A stretch of DNA of 56,229 nucleotides from JBFLXR01 sp040757065. GTDB lineage: Bacteria > Pseudomonadota > Gammaproteobacteria > Burkholderiales > Gallionellaceae. The stretch lies in the NCBI GenBank assembly GCA_040757065.1, contig JBFLXR010000016.1:1-56229 (forward strand), written 5' to 3'. The translations under genes and the position numbers were made by a program. This document shows, piece after piece, positions 31,258 to 43,102 of the stretch; position 1 is the stretch's first letter; each line of letters begins with the position of its first letter. Under the pieces are notes generated by a model. That model searched no databases. It was given only the letters and a program-made list of their open reading frames with translations, and was not told the DNA's origin.

Positions 31258-32883
31258 TCAGATGCGGAAACGCGTCACGCTGGCATGCAGTCCGGCGGCA
31301 ACCGATTGCATCTGGCGGGCCGCACCGGCGGTGGCCTGTGAGATGGCGGTGTTCTCTTCGGCCATTTGCGCCACGTTTTCCACATTCCGGGCGATTTCCT
31401 GACTGGCGGCGCTTTCTTCGCCGATGCCGTGTGCGATGTTGTTGATGAGTAGCGCGATGTTTTGCACGCTGCCCGAAATCTGCACCATCGCTGCATTGGC
31501 CTGATCCACTCTTGCCAAGCCTTCGCCGAAGCGTTCCGCGCTGCCGTGCATGGCGGCGACGGACTCGCGTGCGCTTTCCTGAATACGCTGTACCACATTG
31601 CCGATTTCGCGGGTGGATGCTCCGGTGCGTTCCGCCAGTTTTTTTACTTCGTCGGCCACCACGGCGAAGCCGCGCCCCTGTTCGCCCGCCCGTGCGGCTT
31701 CGATGGCAGCATTCAGCGCCAGCAGATTGGTTTGGTCGGCCACCTCGGAAATCACGCTCACGATATTGGAAATATGGCCGATTTCCTGTCCCAGCCGGTC
31801 GATGGCATGCGCAGAGTTGCGCACGATTTCGGCGATGCGCTGCATTTCTTCGGTGAAGGCGCTCAGCGCATCGTTGCTCTGGCCGGACAAACTGCCGGAT
31901 TCCTCGGAGAGCGTGCGGACGTGCCGGGTGCTTTCTGCCACTTCGGCAATACCGTGCGAGAGTTCTTCCACGGCGGAGGCGATGGAGGCCGCTGCCTCGC
32001 TTTGGCTGCCGGAACCGTTCACCACCTGATCGGCCCCGACGGCTAGTTCATCCGCCGCAGCCGAGACTGCAGCCGAAGATTCTTCAATGCTGCCGACCAT
32101 TGCGCGCAGCGACTGGCGCACTTGCTCCGCGCTGAGAGCCAGTTGCCCGATTTCGTCGTGGTTGCCGTTGTGGATCGGTGCGGTGAAATCGCCTTGCGCC
32201 AGCTTGGCGAGCTGACCGGCCAGATTGCGTGCCGGATCGACGATCTGGCGTTGAATCATCACGACGAAACCGGCGGTCGCCAGCAGCATGGCGAGTCCGG
32301 CCGCCAGCAGGCTGTAGCGCACGGCATCGTAGCCTGAGGTAACCGCGCCGTGCGCCACGGCATCGGCATGGCCGGCGATGCTTTTGACCGTATCGCCGAG
32401 CAGTGCGGTGGGCGCACGGTCGATGCCTTTGACGGCCTGATCGCCGGCTTTTGCGTCGGCGTTGCTGGCCTTAAAGGCTTCCAGCCCCTTGCGGTAGGCA
32501 GTGCCCATCTCCCGATGCGCATTCAGAAAGCGGTCGAGCAGATCGCGGCTCTCCGGTTCTTGCAGGCGGTCGCGCAGGGCGCTTCCCGCTTGCTGGATTT
32601 CCTGTTCGTTTTTCTCGAACTCGCCCCAGTATTTGTTCAGCGCAGCCGGATCGCCGCCGCGCAGCAGGACATTTTTCCATTCCTGTACCTGCGTTTTGAA
32701 ACGCAGCTGCAATTCCAGCACGTCGCGTTCGGCTGCACGCATGGCTTCAACCTGATTCTGGTAGGTTTGCAGTGCATTCCACATCAGAAACATGCCGGCC
32801 AGAATGGCGGCGACCAGCAGGGCGGTGCCGCTGCCGGCCGCCAGCAGCAATTTGCTGCGGATGCTGTGTTGAATCTTGTTCAT
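31258..32883 (-). CDS. Methyl-accepting chemotaxis protein
   Basis: A 541-residue transmembrane chemoreceptor. TM1 spans about residues 12-34, a periplasmic helical sensor domain about 35-185, and TM2 about 187-212, followed by a HAMP domain and the cytoplasmic coiled coil. The signalling hairpin tip is ISEVADQTNLLALNAAIEAARAGEQGRGFAVVADEVKKLAERT. Adaptation helices flank it. It relays ligand binding to CheA. The ligand is unknown. The start ATG 32883 (MNKIQHSIRSK) is preceded by a GGAGAAA-type site. Confidence 0.97.
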   Translation of the reverse strand: MNKIQHSIRSKLLLAAGSGTALLVAAILAGMFLMWNALQTYQNQVEAMRAAERDVLELQLRFKTQVQEWKNVLLRGGDPAALNKYWGEFEKNEQEIQQAGSALRDRLQEPESRDLLDRFLNAHREMGTAYRKGLEAFKASNADAKAGDQAVKGIDRAPTALLGDTVKSIAGHADAVAHGAVTSGYDAVRYSLLAAGLAMLLATAGFVVMIQRQIVDPARNLAGQLAKLAQGDFTAPIHNGNHDEIGQLALSAEQVRQSLRAMVGSIEESSAAVSAAADELAVGADQVVNGSGSQSEAAASIASAVEELSHGIAEVAESTRHVRTLSEESGSLSGQSNDALSAFTEEMQRIAEIVRNSAHAIDRLGQEIGHISNIVSVISEVADQTNLLALNAAIEAARAGEQGRGFAVVADEVKKLAERTGASTREIGNVVQRIQESARESVAAMHGSAERFGEGLARVDQANAAMVQISGSVQNIALLINNIAHGIGEESAASQEIARNVENVAQMAEENTAISQATAGAARQMQSVAAGLHASVTRFRI

Positions 32884-33087
32884 AGATTTTCTCCGATTCG
32901 TGCCGCGCGGAGGCGACGTGCTGTGTTCCGGCGACGGTGCTTGAGCCGCGTTTCAAACAGTTGCGGCCTTGGGCGGCAAAATTCAGCGTGTAAGGCTAGC
33001 AGAAATAACCCTACTGTCAGTAGGCCAAAGGGGCTAGGTAATTTGCGCTAGGCTGCCCCTTTCAGACGCGGCCCGATGGAGTACAAT

Positions 33088-33990
33088 ATGCCGAGTGTAC
33101 GAGCGATGACTACAATGATAATGACGCAACCGACAGAATTACACAGTCTGGTCAGCCATCTGGATATGCTGCCTGCCGTTCCGGCGGTGGCGAAGAAAAT
33201 TCTGGCTTTGCAGCTGGACAGCGACCAAGGGGAAATGCAGTTGCTGCGGCTGATCGAGAACGAACCGACGATTGCCGCCCGGCTGGTGGGGCTGGCCAAT
33301 TCGCCGTTATTCGGCGCAACCAAGAAAATCGTTTCCGTGCGCGATGCCGCCATCGTGCTCGGTATTACCCGCGTGAAATCCATTTCGGTCGGCATTGTGC
33401 TGATGTCCACCCTCACGCACAAAGTCGCCGCCAAGCTGAATCATAATCAGCTCTGGCTGCACAGCCTCGGCGTGGCACTTGCGTCGCGCGAACTGTGCAA
33501 AAAGCTCCCCGCCGCCCGTCGCCCGCAGGAAGACGAGGTGTTTCTGGCCGGTCTGCTGCACGAAATCGGCTACATGGTGCTGGCCGATCTGGCCCCGGAT
33601 CTTTCCGACCGGCTGCAAGAGGCGATGGCCGCCGAACCCGATCTTCCGGTGGAAAAGGTCGAGCGCAACCTGCTCGGCACCACCCATGCCGAACTTGGGG
33701 CAGCGCTGGCCAAGCACTGGAACCTGCCGGACAACATCGTGCGTGCCGTGCGCTATCACCACAGTCCGCAGCTTTCGGAAGCCTGCGAAATTCAGCCGCT
33801 GGCCTGTGTCATCCACCTTGCCGAACGCCTGAGCGGCCCGCAGGGCGTGGACGAATACCTGCACAACGACGTGACCGAGGAGGAATGGTGCAACCTCGGC
33901 ATCGACCCCGCCGATGCGGAAGAAGTCGCCGAGGCGATTCGGCAGCAAAGTGCGGAAGTACAAAGTCTCGCCTCGACTTTCTTTTCCTGA
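33088..33990 (+). CDS. Third HDOD-domain protein
   Basis: An HDOD protein of about 300 residues, paralogous to the gene at 18947. It shares LDMLPAVPAVAKKILALQLDSD, LRLIENEPTIAARLVGLANSP, FLAGLLHEIGYMVLADLAPDLSDRL and AVRYHHSPQL, close to the first gene in nearly every motif. Several in-frame ATGs exist (33076, 33088, 33106, 33115, 33121); 33088 follows GGAG by 6 nt. It is divergent from the chemoreceptor. Confidence 0.9.
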   Translation: MPSVRAMTTMIMTQPTELHSLVSHLDMLPAVPAVAKKILALQLDSDQGEMQLLRLIENEPTIAARLVGLANSPLFGATKKIVSVRDAAIVLGITRVKSISVGIVLMSTLTHKVAAKLNHNQLWLHSLGVALASRELCKKLPAARRPQEDEVFLAGLLHEIGYMVLADLAPDLSDRLQEAMAAEPDLPVEKVERNLLGTTHAELGAALAKHWNLPDNIVRAVRYHHSPQLSEACEIQPLACVIHLAERLSGPQGVDEYLHNDVTEEEWCNLGIDPADAEEVAEAIRQQSAEVQSLASTFFS

Positions 33991-34069
33991 TCCGGGGCGG
34001 GAGAGCGAGCCGCTACGGCTGCGGCGCAACCCGCTATAATCGGCGCTTTCTATCTCCCGTGTCCCGGCC

Positions 34070-35548
34070 ATGACATTCCGCTATTTCGCCCTGCTGCCGC
34101 TGCTGGCAGCTTTACCCGCACTGGCGCAGGAAGCGCCTGCCGGTGCTGCGCCCAACCATCAGAACGCCCAGTTGGCGCTCAGCTTCGAGCGGGTGAAATT
34201 CCCGGCCGGCGACAAGGCCGGTCTGATCGGCGTGAATTATCTGCTGGAAGTCGCGCCGAATGTCTATCTCGGGCCGGCGGCCTATGGCACGGTAACCGGA
34301 CGGCGCGGCGGCTTCTTCACGGCCGGCGGCGAGGCGAACTGGCATTGGCCGCTGGTTTCCGATCTGGAGCTGGTGACCGGCCTGTATGTCGGCGGCGGGG
34401 GCGGCAGCCCGGCCACGGTGGGCGGCGGGCTGATGCTGCGTCCGCATGTGGATGTGATGTGGAAGCTGAACGGTGCGCGCTTCGGCGTTACCGCTTCGCA
34501 AGTGCGCTTCCCGAACGGATTTATCCGCAGCAATCAGATCGGGGTGCAACTGGCGGCCGATAGCACCTTCTCGTGGTACGGGGCAGAGCACGCCGGACAA
34601 ACCGTGCAGAGCGATGCGCGCAGCGGGGTCGGGATCGACCGGGTGCGGGCGATAGCGGGCGCTTACAAACCCAAGAAGGGCTTAGTCAATACCAACGGCA
34701 CACCGACCGCTGCCACCATTGCCTATGCCGGCAGCCGCATGGAGCGCTTTTTGACGCCTAACCTGTATTGGGGGGTGGAAGCCTCCGGCGCGGCCAGCGG
34801 CAATCAGGCGGGCTATGCCGAATTCCTCGGCACGCTGGGGGCGGAAACCGCGCTGGCCGACGACGCGCTGACGCTCGGCGCGCGGCTGGCGCTGGGCATG
34901 GGCGGCGGCTGGCTGCCGGTGGGCGGCGGACAACTCGCCAAGGTCAGCGGCTATGCTTCGGCGCATCTCAGTCGCGACTGGTTCCTGTCGCTGGAAGGCG
35001 GTTACGCCACTGCGCCGGGCGGCACTTTTCGCGCCAGTTTCGGCGCACTGAGCCTCGGTCTCGATTTGGATCATCCTTACGCGCCCGGCAGCCAGGCCCG
35101 CGTGGTGGAAAACGAATGGGTGATGGGTTCGCAGCACTACCTGCGCGCCGCGCGGCAAAACGGCAGCAAGCCCAGCCTCGATGCTCTGACCTTCCGCTTG
35201 AATCGCTATCTGGGCGAGAACGTGTACCTGACCGGGCAGGCGCACAGCGCCTATCTGGGTAATGCCGGCGGCTACTCGGTCGGCTTGCTCGGCGCGGGCG
35301 TTCGCGTGAAAAACCTGCCGCTCGGACTCTCTGCCGGGGCGGAACTGCTGGCCGGAGCGGCGGGCGGCGGCAATGTGGATAGCAGCGGCGGCGCGGTGGT
35401 GCAGCCGACGGTGTATCTCGGCCTGCCGCTGAATGCCGATTTCGGCCTGCGCCTGAGCGTCGGGCAGATGAAATCGCTCAAGGGTAAGCTGAATACGCCG
35501 GTGATCGACCTCGCCGCCACCTACAACTTCGGCACGGCCGGACGCTAA
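34070..35548 (+). CDS. Predicted outer-membrane beta-barrel protein
   Basis: A 492-residue exported protein. The signal peptide is at 1-19 (ALPALAQ). The rest consists of many amphipathic strands with aromatic ends and Gly-rich turns (NYLLEVAPNVYLGPAAYG, GGFFTAGGEANWHWPL, SLEGGYATAPGGTFRASFG). It ends in IDLAATYNFGTAGR, a barrel-like terminal strand. No named family is recognised. TATAAT at 34035 lies in a suitable position for a -10. It is 4 bp upstream of a flavoprotein gene. Confidence 0.65.
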   Translation: MTFRYFALLPLLAALPALAQEAPAGAAPNHQNAQLALSFERVKFPAGDKAGLIGVNYLLEVAPNVYLGPAAYGTVTGRRGGFFTAGGEANWHWPLVSDLELVTGLYVGGGGGSPATVGGGLMLRPHVDVMWKLNGARFGVTASQVRFPNGFIRSNQIGVQLAADSTFSWYGAEHAGQTVQSDARSGVGIDRVRAIAGAYKPKKGLVNTNGTPTAATIAYAGSRMERFLTPNLYWGVEASGAASGNQAGYAEFLGTLGAETALADDALTLGARLALGMGGGWLPVGGGQLAKVSGYASAHLSRDWFLSLEGGYATAPGGTFRASFGALSLGLDLDHPYAPGSQARVVENEWVMGSQHYLRAARQNGSKPSLDALTFRLNRYLGENVYLTGQAHSAYLGNAGGYSVGLLGAGVRVKNLPLGLSAGAELLAGAAGGGNVDSSGGAVVQPTVYLGLPLNADFGLRLSVGQMKSLKGKLNTPVIDLAATYNFGTAGR

Positions 35549-35552
35549 GCGC

Positions 35553-36794
35553 ATGTCGGCTGCCGCCCCTCCACTGGTTTGCATCGTCGGCGGCGGCCCC
35601 GCCGGACTGATGGCGGCGGAAACTGCAGCGGCGGGCGGAGCGCGGGTTGAAGTATTCGATGCCATGCCCAGTGTCGGACGCAAATTTCTGATGGCCGGCA
35701 AGGGCGGCATGAACATCACCCATTCCGAACCGCTGGAGCAACTGCTGACCCGTTACGGCGCGCGCCGCGCCGAACTGGAAGACCTGCTGCGCGCCTTCCC
35801 GCCCGAGGCGTTGCGGGCGTGGATGCATGGCCTCGGTATCGAAAGTTTTGTCGGCAGCTCCGGGCGGGTGTTTCCCACCGAAATGAAAGCCGCGCCGCTG
35901 CTGCGCGCCTGGCTGCACCGCCTGCGCGAAAGCGGTGTGCGCTTCCACGTGCGGCACCGCTGGCTGGGCTGGACGGAAGCGGGGGCGCTGCGTTTTGCCA
36001 CCCCGGAAGGTGAGCGCTCGCTGCAGGCAGATGCGCTGGTGCTGGCGCTCGGCGGCGGCAGTTGGGCGAAGCTCGGCTCGGATGGCGCATGGTTGCCGCT
36101 GCTGGCGGAACAAGGGGTGGATACCGCCCCGCTGCGTCCCAGCAACTGCGGTTTCGAAACGGACTGGAGCGCGCATTTCGCCGAACGCTATGCCGGCGAA
36201 CCGCTGAAAACCGTGGTGGCGAGCTGCACCGATGCGGCAGGCCGCACCCTGCGCAAACCGGGCGAATGCCTCATCACCGCCAGCGGCATCGAAGGCGGGT
36301 TGATCTACGCCCTCTCCGCCCCGCTGCGCGATGTGCTCGAACGCGACGGCAGCGCCACGCTGACCCTCGACTTGCTGCCGGGACACGATGCCGCCCGCGT
36401 AGCCGCCGAAACGGCGCGCCCGCGCGGAGCGCGCTCGCTCTCCAGCCATCTGCAAAGCCGCCTCGGCCTGAAAGGCGTCAAAATGGGGCTGCTGCGCGAA
36501 TGTCTCAGCGCGGAAACCCTGCAAGACCCCGCACAACTCGCCGCCGCCATCAAAGCCCTGCCGCTGCGTCTGCTGTGTCCCCGTCCGCTGGACGAAGCCA
36601 TCAGCAGTGCCGGCGGCGTGCGCTTCGACGCCCTGCAGACCGGCCTGATGCTGCGCGCCCGCCCCGGCGTTTTCTGCGCCGGCGAAATGCTCGACTGGGA
36701 AGCCCCCACCGGCGGCTACCTGCTGACCGCCTGCTTCGCCACCGGCCGCGCGGCCGGACAAGCCGCCCTGCGCTACGCGCAGACCCCGTCGTAG
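35553..36794 (+). CDS. FAD-dependent oxidoreductase, HI0933/TIGR03862 type
   Basis: A 413-residue flavoprotein of the YhiN/HI0933 family. VCIVGGGPAGLMAAETAAAGG is the FAD Rossmann loop. VGRKFLMAGKGGMNITHSEP is the family motif, and ALVLALGGGSWAKLGSDG follows. PGVFCAGEMLDWEAPTGGYLLTACFATG is the C-terminal FAD contact. The substrate is unknown, although the TIGR03862 group is broad. Separated from the barrel gene by 4 bp, so probably co-translated. Confidence 0.93.
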   Translation: MSAAAPPLVCIVGGGPAGLMAAETAAAGGARVEVFDAMPSVGRKFLMAGKGGMNITHSEPLEQLLTRYGARRAELEDLLRAFPPEALRAWMHGLGIESFVGSSGRVFPTEMKAAPLLRAWLHRLRESGVRFHVRHRWLGWTEAGALRFATPEGERSLQADALVLALGGGSWAKLGSDGAWLPLLAEQGVDTAPLRPSNCGFETDWSAHFAERYAGEPLKTVVASCTDAAGRTLRKPGECLITASGIEGGLIYALSAPLRDVLERDGSATLTLDLLPGHDAARVAAETARPRGARSLSSHLQSRLGLKGVKMGLLRECLSAETLQDPAQLAAAIKALPLRLLCPRPLDEAISSAGGVRFDALQTGLMLRARPGVFCAGEMLDWEAPTGGYLLTACFATGRAAGQAALRYAQTPS

Positions 36795-36872
36795 CAAGCT
36801 GGCGCGCGCAGCAATATTGAATCTGCCCCCGTCGGGGTATATAGTGAAGCTATCGGCCAACAGGAGCGCAGC

Positions 36873-37076
36873 ATGAACATCGACATGAATGCCAGCAGTG
36901 CAATCGCGCAGCAAATGAGCCAAACCAGCGGCGACCAAGTCGCGCTCGCCGTCCTGAAAAAATCCATGAACGCCGAAGCGCAAGCCGCCCTCGCGCTGAT
37001 TCAGGCGATTCCCCAACCCACCCCCGCCGCCAACCTGCCCCCGCATCTGGGACAAAACATCAACGTTACGGCGTAG
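36873..37076 (+). CDS. YjfB-like putative motility protein
   Basis: A 67-residue protein of the YjfB family (putative motility proteins, sometimes in sigma-28 regulons). The helix IAQQMSQTSGDQVALAVLKK and the second helix NAEAQAALALIQAIPQ match the family, and the C-terminus ends LGQNINVTA. CAGGAGCGCAGC precedes the ATG. Upstream lies GCTATCGGCC, but not in the orientation of a sigma-28 -10 box, so a flagellar promoter is not claimed. Confidence 0.8.
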   Translation: MNIDMNASSAIAQQMSQTSGDQVALAVLKKSMNAEAQAALALIQAIPQPTPAANLPPHLGQNINVTA

Positions 37077-37082
37077 GTTCGA

Positions 37083-37514
37083 CTACTCTTCCCGCACCAG
37101 TCCCCATTCCAGCGCTTGGGTCGGGTTCTGGAAAATCGCCATAGCGGTATTCATGCGCTTAAAACCGAGCTTTTGATAGAACGCTTCTTTGCCGGGGTTG
37201 GCGTAGAGCATGATTTTCTTGTGGCCCCGGGAAAATTCGACTAGCTTGGCCACAATGCTTTTGCCGAGTCCCTGTCCTTGATATTCGGGATGTACCGCGA
37301 CATCGCAGATATAGGCGCAGTCAATACCGTCGGCCAGCGCACGTCCCGCACCGATTAGCTTGCCAGCATCGTACAAAAAACATTTGTAACGGCTATTGCT
37401 GTATGCGGTGCGTAACTCCTCCGGCTTTTTCTCGCCTAACGGCGCAATGCGGTAAAGCTCGGAAAGCGTTTCCCAATCCATATCTTCGTGTTGATGCTTC
37501 CAAACGATCGTCAA
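37083..37514 (-). CDS. GNAT acetyltransferase
   Basis: A 143-residue GNAT-fold N-acetyltransferase. The acetyl-CoA loop is EYQGQGLGKSIVAKLVEFS, strand 4 is CAYICDVAVHPEY, and strand 5 plus the late helix are MLYANPGKEAFYQKLGFKRM. Substrate unknown. It faces the yjfB-like gene convergently, 6 bp apart. Confidence 0.93.
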   Translation of the reverse strand: MTIVWKHQHEDMDWETLSELYRIAPLGEKKPEELRTAYSNSRYKCFLYDAGKLIGAGRALADGIDCAYICDVAVHPEYQGQGLGKSIVAKLVEFSRGHKKIMLYANPGKEAFYQKLGFKRMNTAMAIFQNPTQALEWGLVREE

Positions 37515-37634
37515 AACAGCCTCGCAACAGGGGATGAACGAGCGGCGAACATACTCCGCAGCGGCAGGGGGCGCAACCGGAATGCGACGAACGGCTGAAT
37601 CGTTGAGGGTGACGGCCTTTGTGCCTATCCGCGA

Positions 37635-37925
37635 CTAAGCTGCAATCGGCAGCAGGCGGTCGAGTTGATCGGCAATGGCAGCGCGGGCTTCGCGCAGTTC
37701 GTATTCGTCTTGCAACCCCATCCAGAATTGCACCGAGGTGCCGAAGACCTTCGCCAGCCGCAGGGCGGTATCGGCGGTGATGCCGCGTTTGCCGAGTACG
37801 ATTTCGTTAATGCGGCGCGGCGGCACGCCAACGGCTTGCGCCAGTTTGGTCTGGCTGATTTGCATCGGGCGCAAGAACTCTTCGAGCAAAATTTCGCCCG
37901 GGTGGATGTTGTTTAATTTTTCCAT
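37635..37925 (-). CDS. higA: HigA-type antitoxin
   Basis: A 96-residue helix-turn-helix antitoxin of the HigA/VapA family. IHPGEILLEEFLRPMQISQT is the N-terminal signature, KLAQAVGVPPRRINEIVLGKRGI is the recognition helix region, and LAKVFGTSVQFWMGLQDEYEL is the C-terminal part. It normally binds HigB and represses the operon. AAGGAGAAGAAC precedes the ATG at 37925. It sits 10 bp downstream of the higB stop. Confidence 0.95.
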   Translation of the reverse strand: MEKLNNIHPGEILLEEFLRPMQISQTKLAQAVGVPPRRINEIVLGKRGITADTALRLAKVFGTSVQFWMGLQDEYELREARAAIADQLDRLLPIAA

Positions 37926-37935
37926 GTTCTTCTCC

Positions 37936-38216
37936 TTAGTGGTAATCGACGATTTCGACGGCACTCGGGCCGTTTGTCGTCCACACAAAACAAATTCGCC
38001 ACTGGTCGTTATGCGGATGCTGTGCTGTCCCTTGCGGTCGTCCTTCAGCGCTTCCAGCCGGTTGGCAGGGGGAATGCGCAGGTCGTTCAGCGATTGCGCC
38101 TTGCTGAGCATGAAAAGCTTGCGCAGCGCGATTTGCTGAATGTCGCGCGGCAGCTTGCGCGAAACTTCGCCCCGCCAGATTTTCTCCGTTTCCTTGCATG
38201 CGAATCCGATATTCAT
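37936..38216 (-). pseudogene. higB: HigB toxin, one-base deletion
   Basis: A ribosome-dependent RNase of the RelE/HigB fold when intact. The first 70 residues are family-like (FACKETEKIWRGEVSRKLPRDI, ALRKLFMLSKAQSLNDLRIPP). They reach GQHSIRI, then the frame shifts. In another frame the remainder, NDQWRICFVWTTNGPSAVEIVDYH, is present. The total length of 281 nt is one less than a multiple of three. One A appears missing in CGCATAACGACC. Without repair the shifted frame reads through into higA, giving a 193-codon fusion. The toxin is probably inactive, unless this is a sequencing error. Confidence 0.8.
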
Positions 38217-38230
38217 GCGGCAATATAACG

Positions 38231-38242
38231 CATAACGTTATG
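38231..38242. promoter_or_regulatory. Candidate HigA operator
   Basis: CATAACGTTATG, a perfect 12-bp palindrome, 15 bp upstream of the higB start. It extends partially as ACgCATAACGTTATGtGT. The position suits autorepression. Confidence 0.55.
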
Positions 38243-38415
38243 TGTATCAATCTCGTGATTTTGTGGTGCGGGTTGATGAGGTAAATGAAACTGTGTCGGG
38301 TGGAATTAATGTGATGATTTTGAGAGCATTTTCTGCGAATGTTAATAATCTGTTGTCCGACGAGGGGTTCCATCGCTTAGTGGCGAGCCACGAATCGAAG
38401 AAGTAATCCCTTTAA

Positions 38416-38456
38416 AACAAAACGCCGCCCGGTTTCCCGGTGCGGCGTTTTGTTTT
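38416..38456 (-). terminator. Terminator of ppc
   Basis: A stem AACGCCGC...GCGGCGTT with A- and T-rich flanks (AAAACAAAACG and GCGTTTTGTTTTT), 18 bp downstream of the ppc stop on the minus strand. Confidence 0.88.
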
Positions 38457-38473
38457 TCCCTGCGTGAAACGCG

Positions 38474-41254
<2,781 letters not shown>

Positions 41255-41342
41255 CGTCAAGTGCGGCAACGCAGCGGCTTCCGGCTCGTGCTAAAATGCG
41301 CGGCGTTACGGTTCAAACAAACAAGAAAGTTCAGGAAAACCA

Positions 41343-42293
41343 ATGAGTCAGGCATCCCAGTCCCACCCGGTTCCCGCGAAACTCGTCATCGCCTCGCGCG
41401 AAAGCGCGCTCGCGATGTGGCAGGCTGAGCATATTCGGGACCGATTACGCGCATTATACCCGCAAACCGACGTCAGCATATTGGGGATGACAACACAGGG
41501 CGATCGCATCCTGGATGTGACCCTCTCCAAGATCGGCGGCAAGGGCCTGTTTGTGAAGGAGCTGGAGACCGCGCTGGAAGAGGGGCGCGCCGATATTGCC
41601 GTGCATTCGCTGAAGGATGTGCCGATGCATTTGCCGGAAGGTTTTATGCTGGCGTGTATCGGTGAGCGCGAAGATCCGCGCGATGCGTTTGTGTCGAACC
41701 AATATAACAGTCTGGCCGAGCTGCCCGCCGGTGCGGTGGTCGGCACCTCCAGTCTGCGCCGCGAAAGCCAGTTGCGCGCCCGCTTCCCGCATCTGAACAT
41801 TCAGCCGCTGCGCGGCAACGTGCAGACCCGTCTGCGCAAGCTGGACGAAGGTCAGTATGCCGCGATTATTCTGGCGGCTGCCGGGCTGAAGCGTCTGGGG
41901 CTGGGCGAGCGTATTCGCGCGCTGATCTCCAGCGATGACAGTCTGCCTGCCGTCGGGCAAGGTGCGCTGGGTATCGAATGCCGTGCCGATCGCGCCGATC
42001 TGGTGCAGGTGCTGGCACCGTTGCATCATGCGCCGACCGCGGCTTGCGTGTTGGCCGAGCGTGCCATGAGCCGCAAGCTGGCCGGCAGTTGCCAAGTGCC
42101 GCTGGGCGGCTTTGCCGAAGTGAGTGGGGACTCGCTGCGCATGCGCGGTTTTGTCGCCAGCCCGGACGGTACCCAGATGATTCGTGCCGAAAACACCGGC
42201 ACCACCGCCGACCCGGAAGCGTTGGGCAATGCGATTGCCGATGCGCTGCTGGCGCAAGGTGCAGGCGAGATTCTCGCTGCGCTGAGCGACTGA
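41343..42293 (+). CDS. hemC: Porphobilinogen deaminase
   Basis: It condenses four porphobilinogens to hydroxymethylbilane. 316 residues. LVIASRESALAMWQAEHIRD is the start, HSLKDVPMHLPEGF and VVGTSSLRRESQL are substrate-binding segments, and GSCQVPLGGFAE carries the Cys that anchors the dipyrromethane cofactor. It leads hemC-hemD-hemX-hemY. Confidence 0.98.
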   Translation: MSQASQSHPVPAKLVIASRESALAMWQAEHIRDRLRALYPQTDVSILGMTTQGDRILDVTLSKIGGKGLFVKELETALEEGRADIAVHSLKDVPMHLPEGFMLACIGEREDPRDAFVSNQYNSLAELPAGAVVGTSSLRRESQLRARFPHLNIQPLRGNVQTRLRKLDEGQYAAIILAAAGLKRLGLGERIRALISSDDSLPAVGQGALGIECRADRADLVQVLAPLHHAPTAACVLAERAMSRKLAGSCQVPLGGFAEVSGDSLRMRGFVASPDGTQMIRAENTGTTADPEALGNAIADALLAQGAGEILAALSD

Positions 42294-42307
42294 CCGCACC
42301 CGTTGCG

Positions 42308-43087
42308 ATGACTGAACAGCCGCTCGCCGGACTCGCCATCGCTGTCACCCGCCCTGCCGCGCAAGCGGCGGGGCTCGTCGAGCGGATCGCCGCTCTGGGC
42401 GGTCGCCCGATCCTGTTTCCTCTGCTGGAAATTCTGCCTGCTGCCGATCCGGCTGCGCTGCATGCGCAGGCCGCGCGTCTGGCTGCGTTCGACTGGGCGA
42501 TTTTTATCAGCCCGAATGCGGTGCAATACGGTATGGCTGCGGTGCGGGCCGCGCTGGGCGGGTGGCCCGCGCAGGTCAGGGTGGCGGCTGTCGGGCAGGG
42601 CAGCGCCCGCGCTTTGCGGGCGGCAGGCATCACCGAGATTCTGGCGCCGGTGGAACGCTTCGACAGCGAAGCTTTGCTGGCGCTGCCGGAGATGCATCGG
42701 GTGGAAGAGCGGCGCATGGCGATTTTTCGCGGCGACGGCGGGCGCGAGTTGCTCGCCGACACGCTGCGCGCGCGGGGGGCGCAGGTGGAATATCTGGCCT
42801 GTTATCAGCGCAGGAAGCCGACCCAGAGCGGGGCGGATTTGCTGGCGGCCGCGCCGGATGTGCTGACGGTGACCAGCAGCGAGGCATTGGGGTATCTGTG
42901 GAACATGCTCGACACCGAACAGCAACAATACTGTGTCAGACTGCCGTTGTTTGTGCCGCACCCGCGCATTGCCGACAAGGCGCTGGAGCTGGGTTTCCGC
43001 TACGTGCAGGCAACTGACGGAGGGGATGACGGGCTGCTGGCGGGTTTGGTACGATGGGCGCTGCATGACCGACCGCCGCATAATTGA
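42308..43087 (+). CDS. hemD: Uroporphyrinogen-III synthase
   Basis: It cyclises hydroxymethylbilane with inversion of ring D. 259 residues. The family is fast-evolving, but LAIAVTRPAAQAAGLVERI, FDWAIFISPNAVQYGM, VAAVGQGSARALRAAGI and ILAPVERFDSEALLALPEM are typical. The frame is open to 41978; ATG 42308 is right after the hemC stop (15 bp) and fits. Operon context makes the call firm. Confidence 0.95.
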   Translation: MTEQPLAGLAIAVTRPAAQAAGLVERIAALGGRPILFPLLEILPAADPAALHAQAARLAAFDWAIFISPNAVQYGMAAVRAALGGWPAQVRVAAVGQGSARALRAAGITEILAPVERFDSEALLALPEMHRVEERRMAIFRGDGGRELLADTLRARGAQVEYLACYQRRKPTQSGADLLAAAPDVLTVTSSEALGYLWNMLDTEQQQYCVRLPLFVPHPRIADKALELGFRYVQATDGGDDGLLAGLVRWALHDRPPHN

Positions 43088-43102
43088 TAACCGAAGTGAG
43101 CG

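Noticed and set aside
35478..37055. 525-codon minus-strand open frame over the flavoprotein gene
   Set aside because: Shadow frame; the sense product has clear FAD motifs.
37635..38216. A single 193-residue HigB-HigA fusion gene
   Set aside because: Reading through arises only because one base is missing in higB. HigA keeps its own strong ribosome site and ATG.
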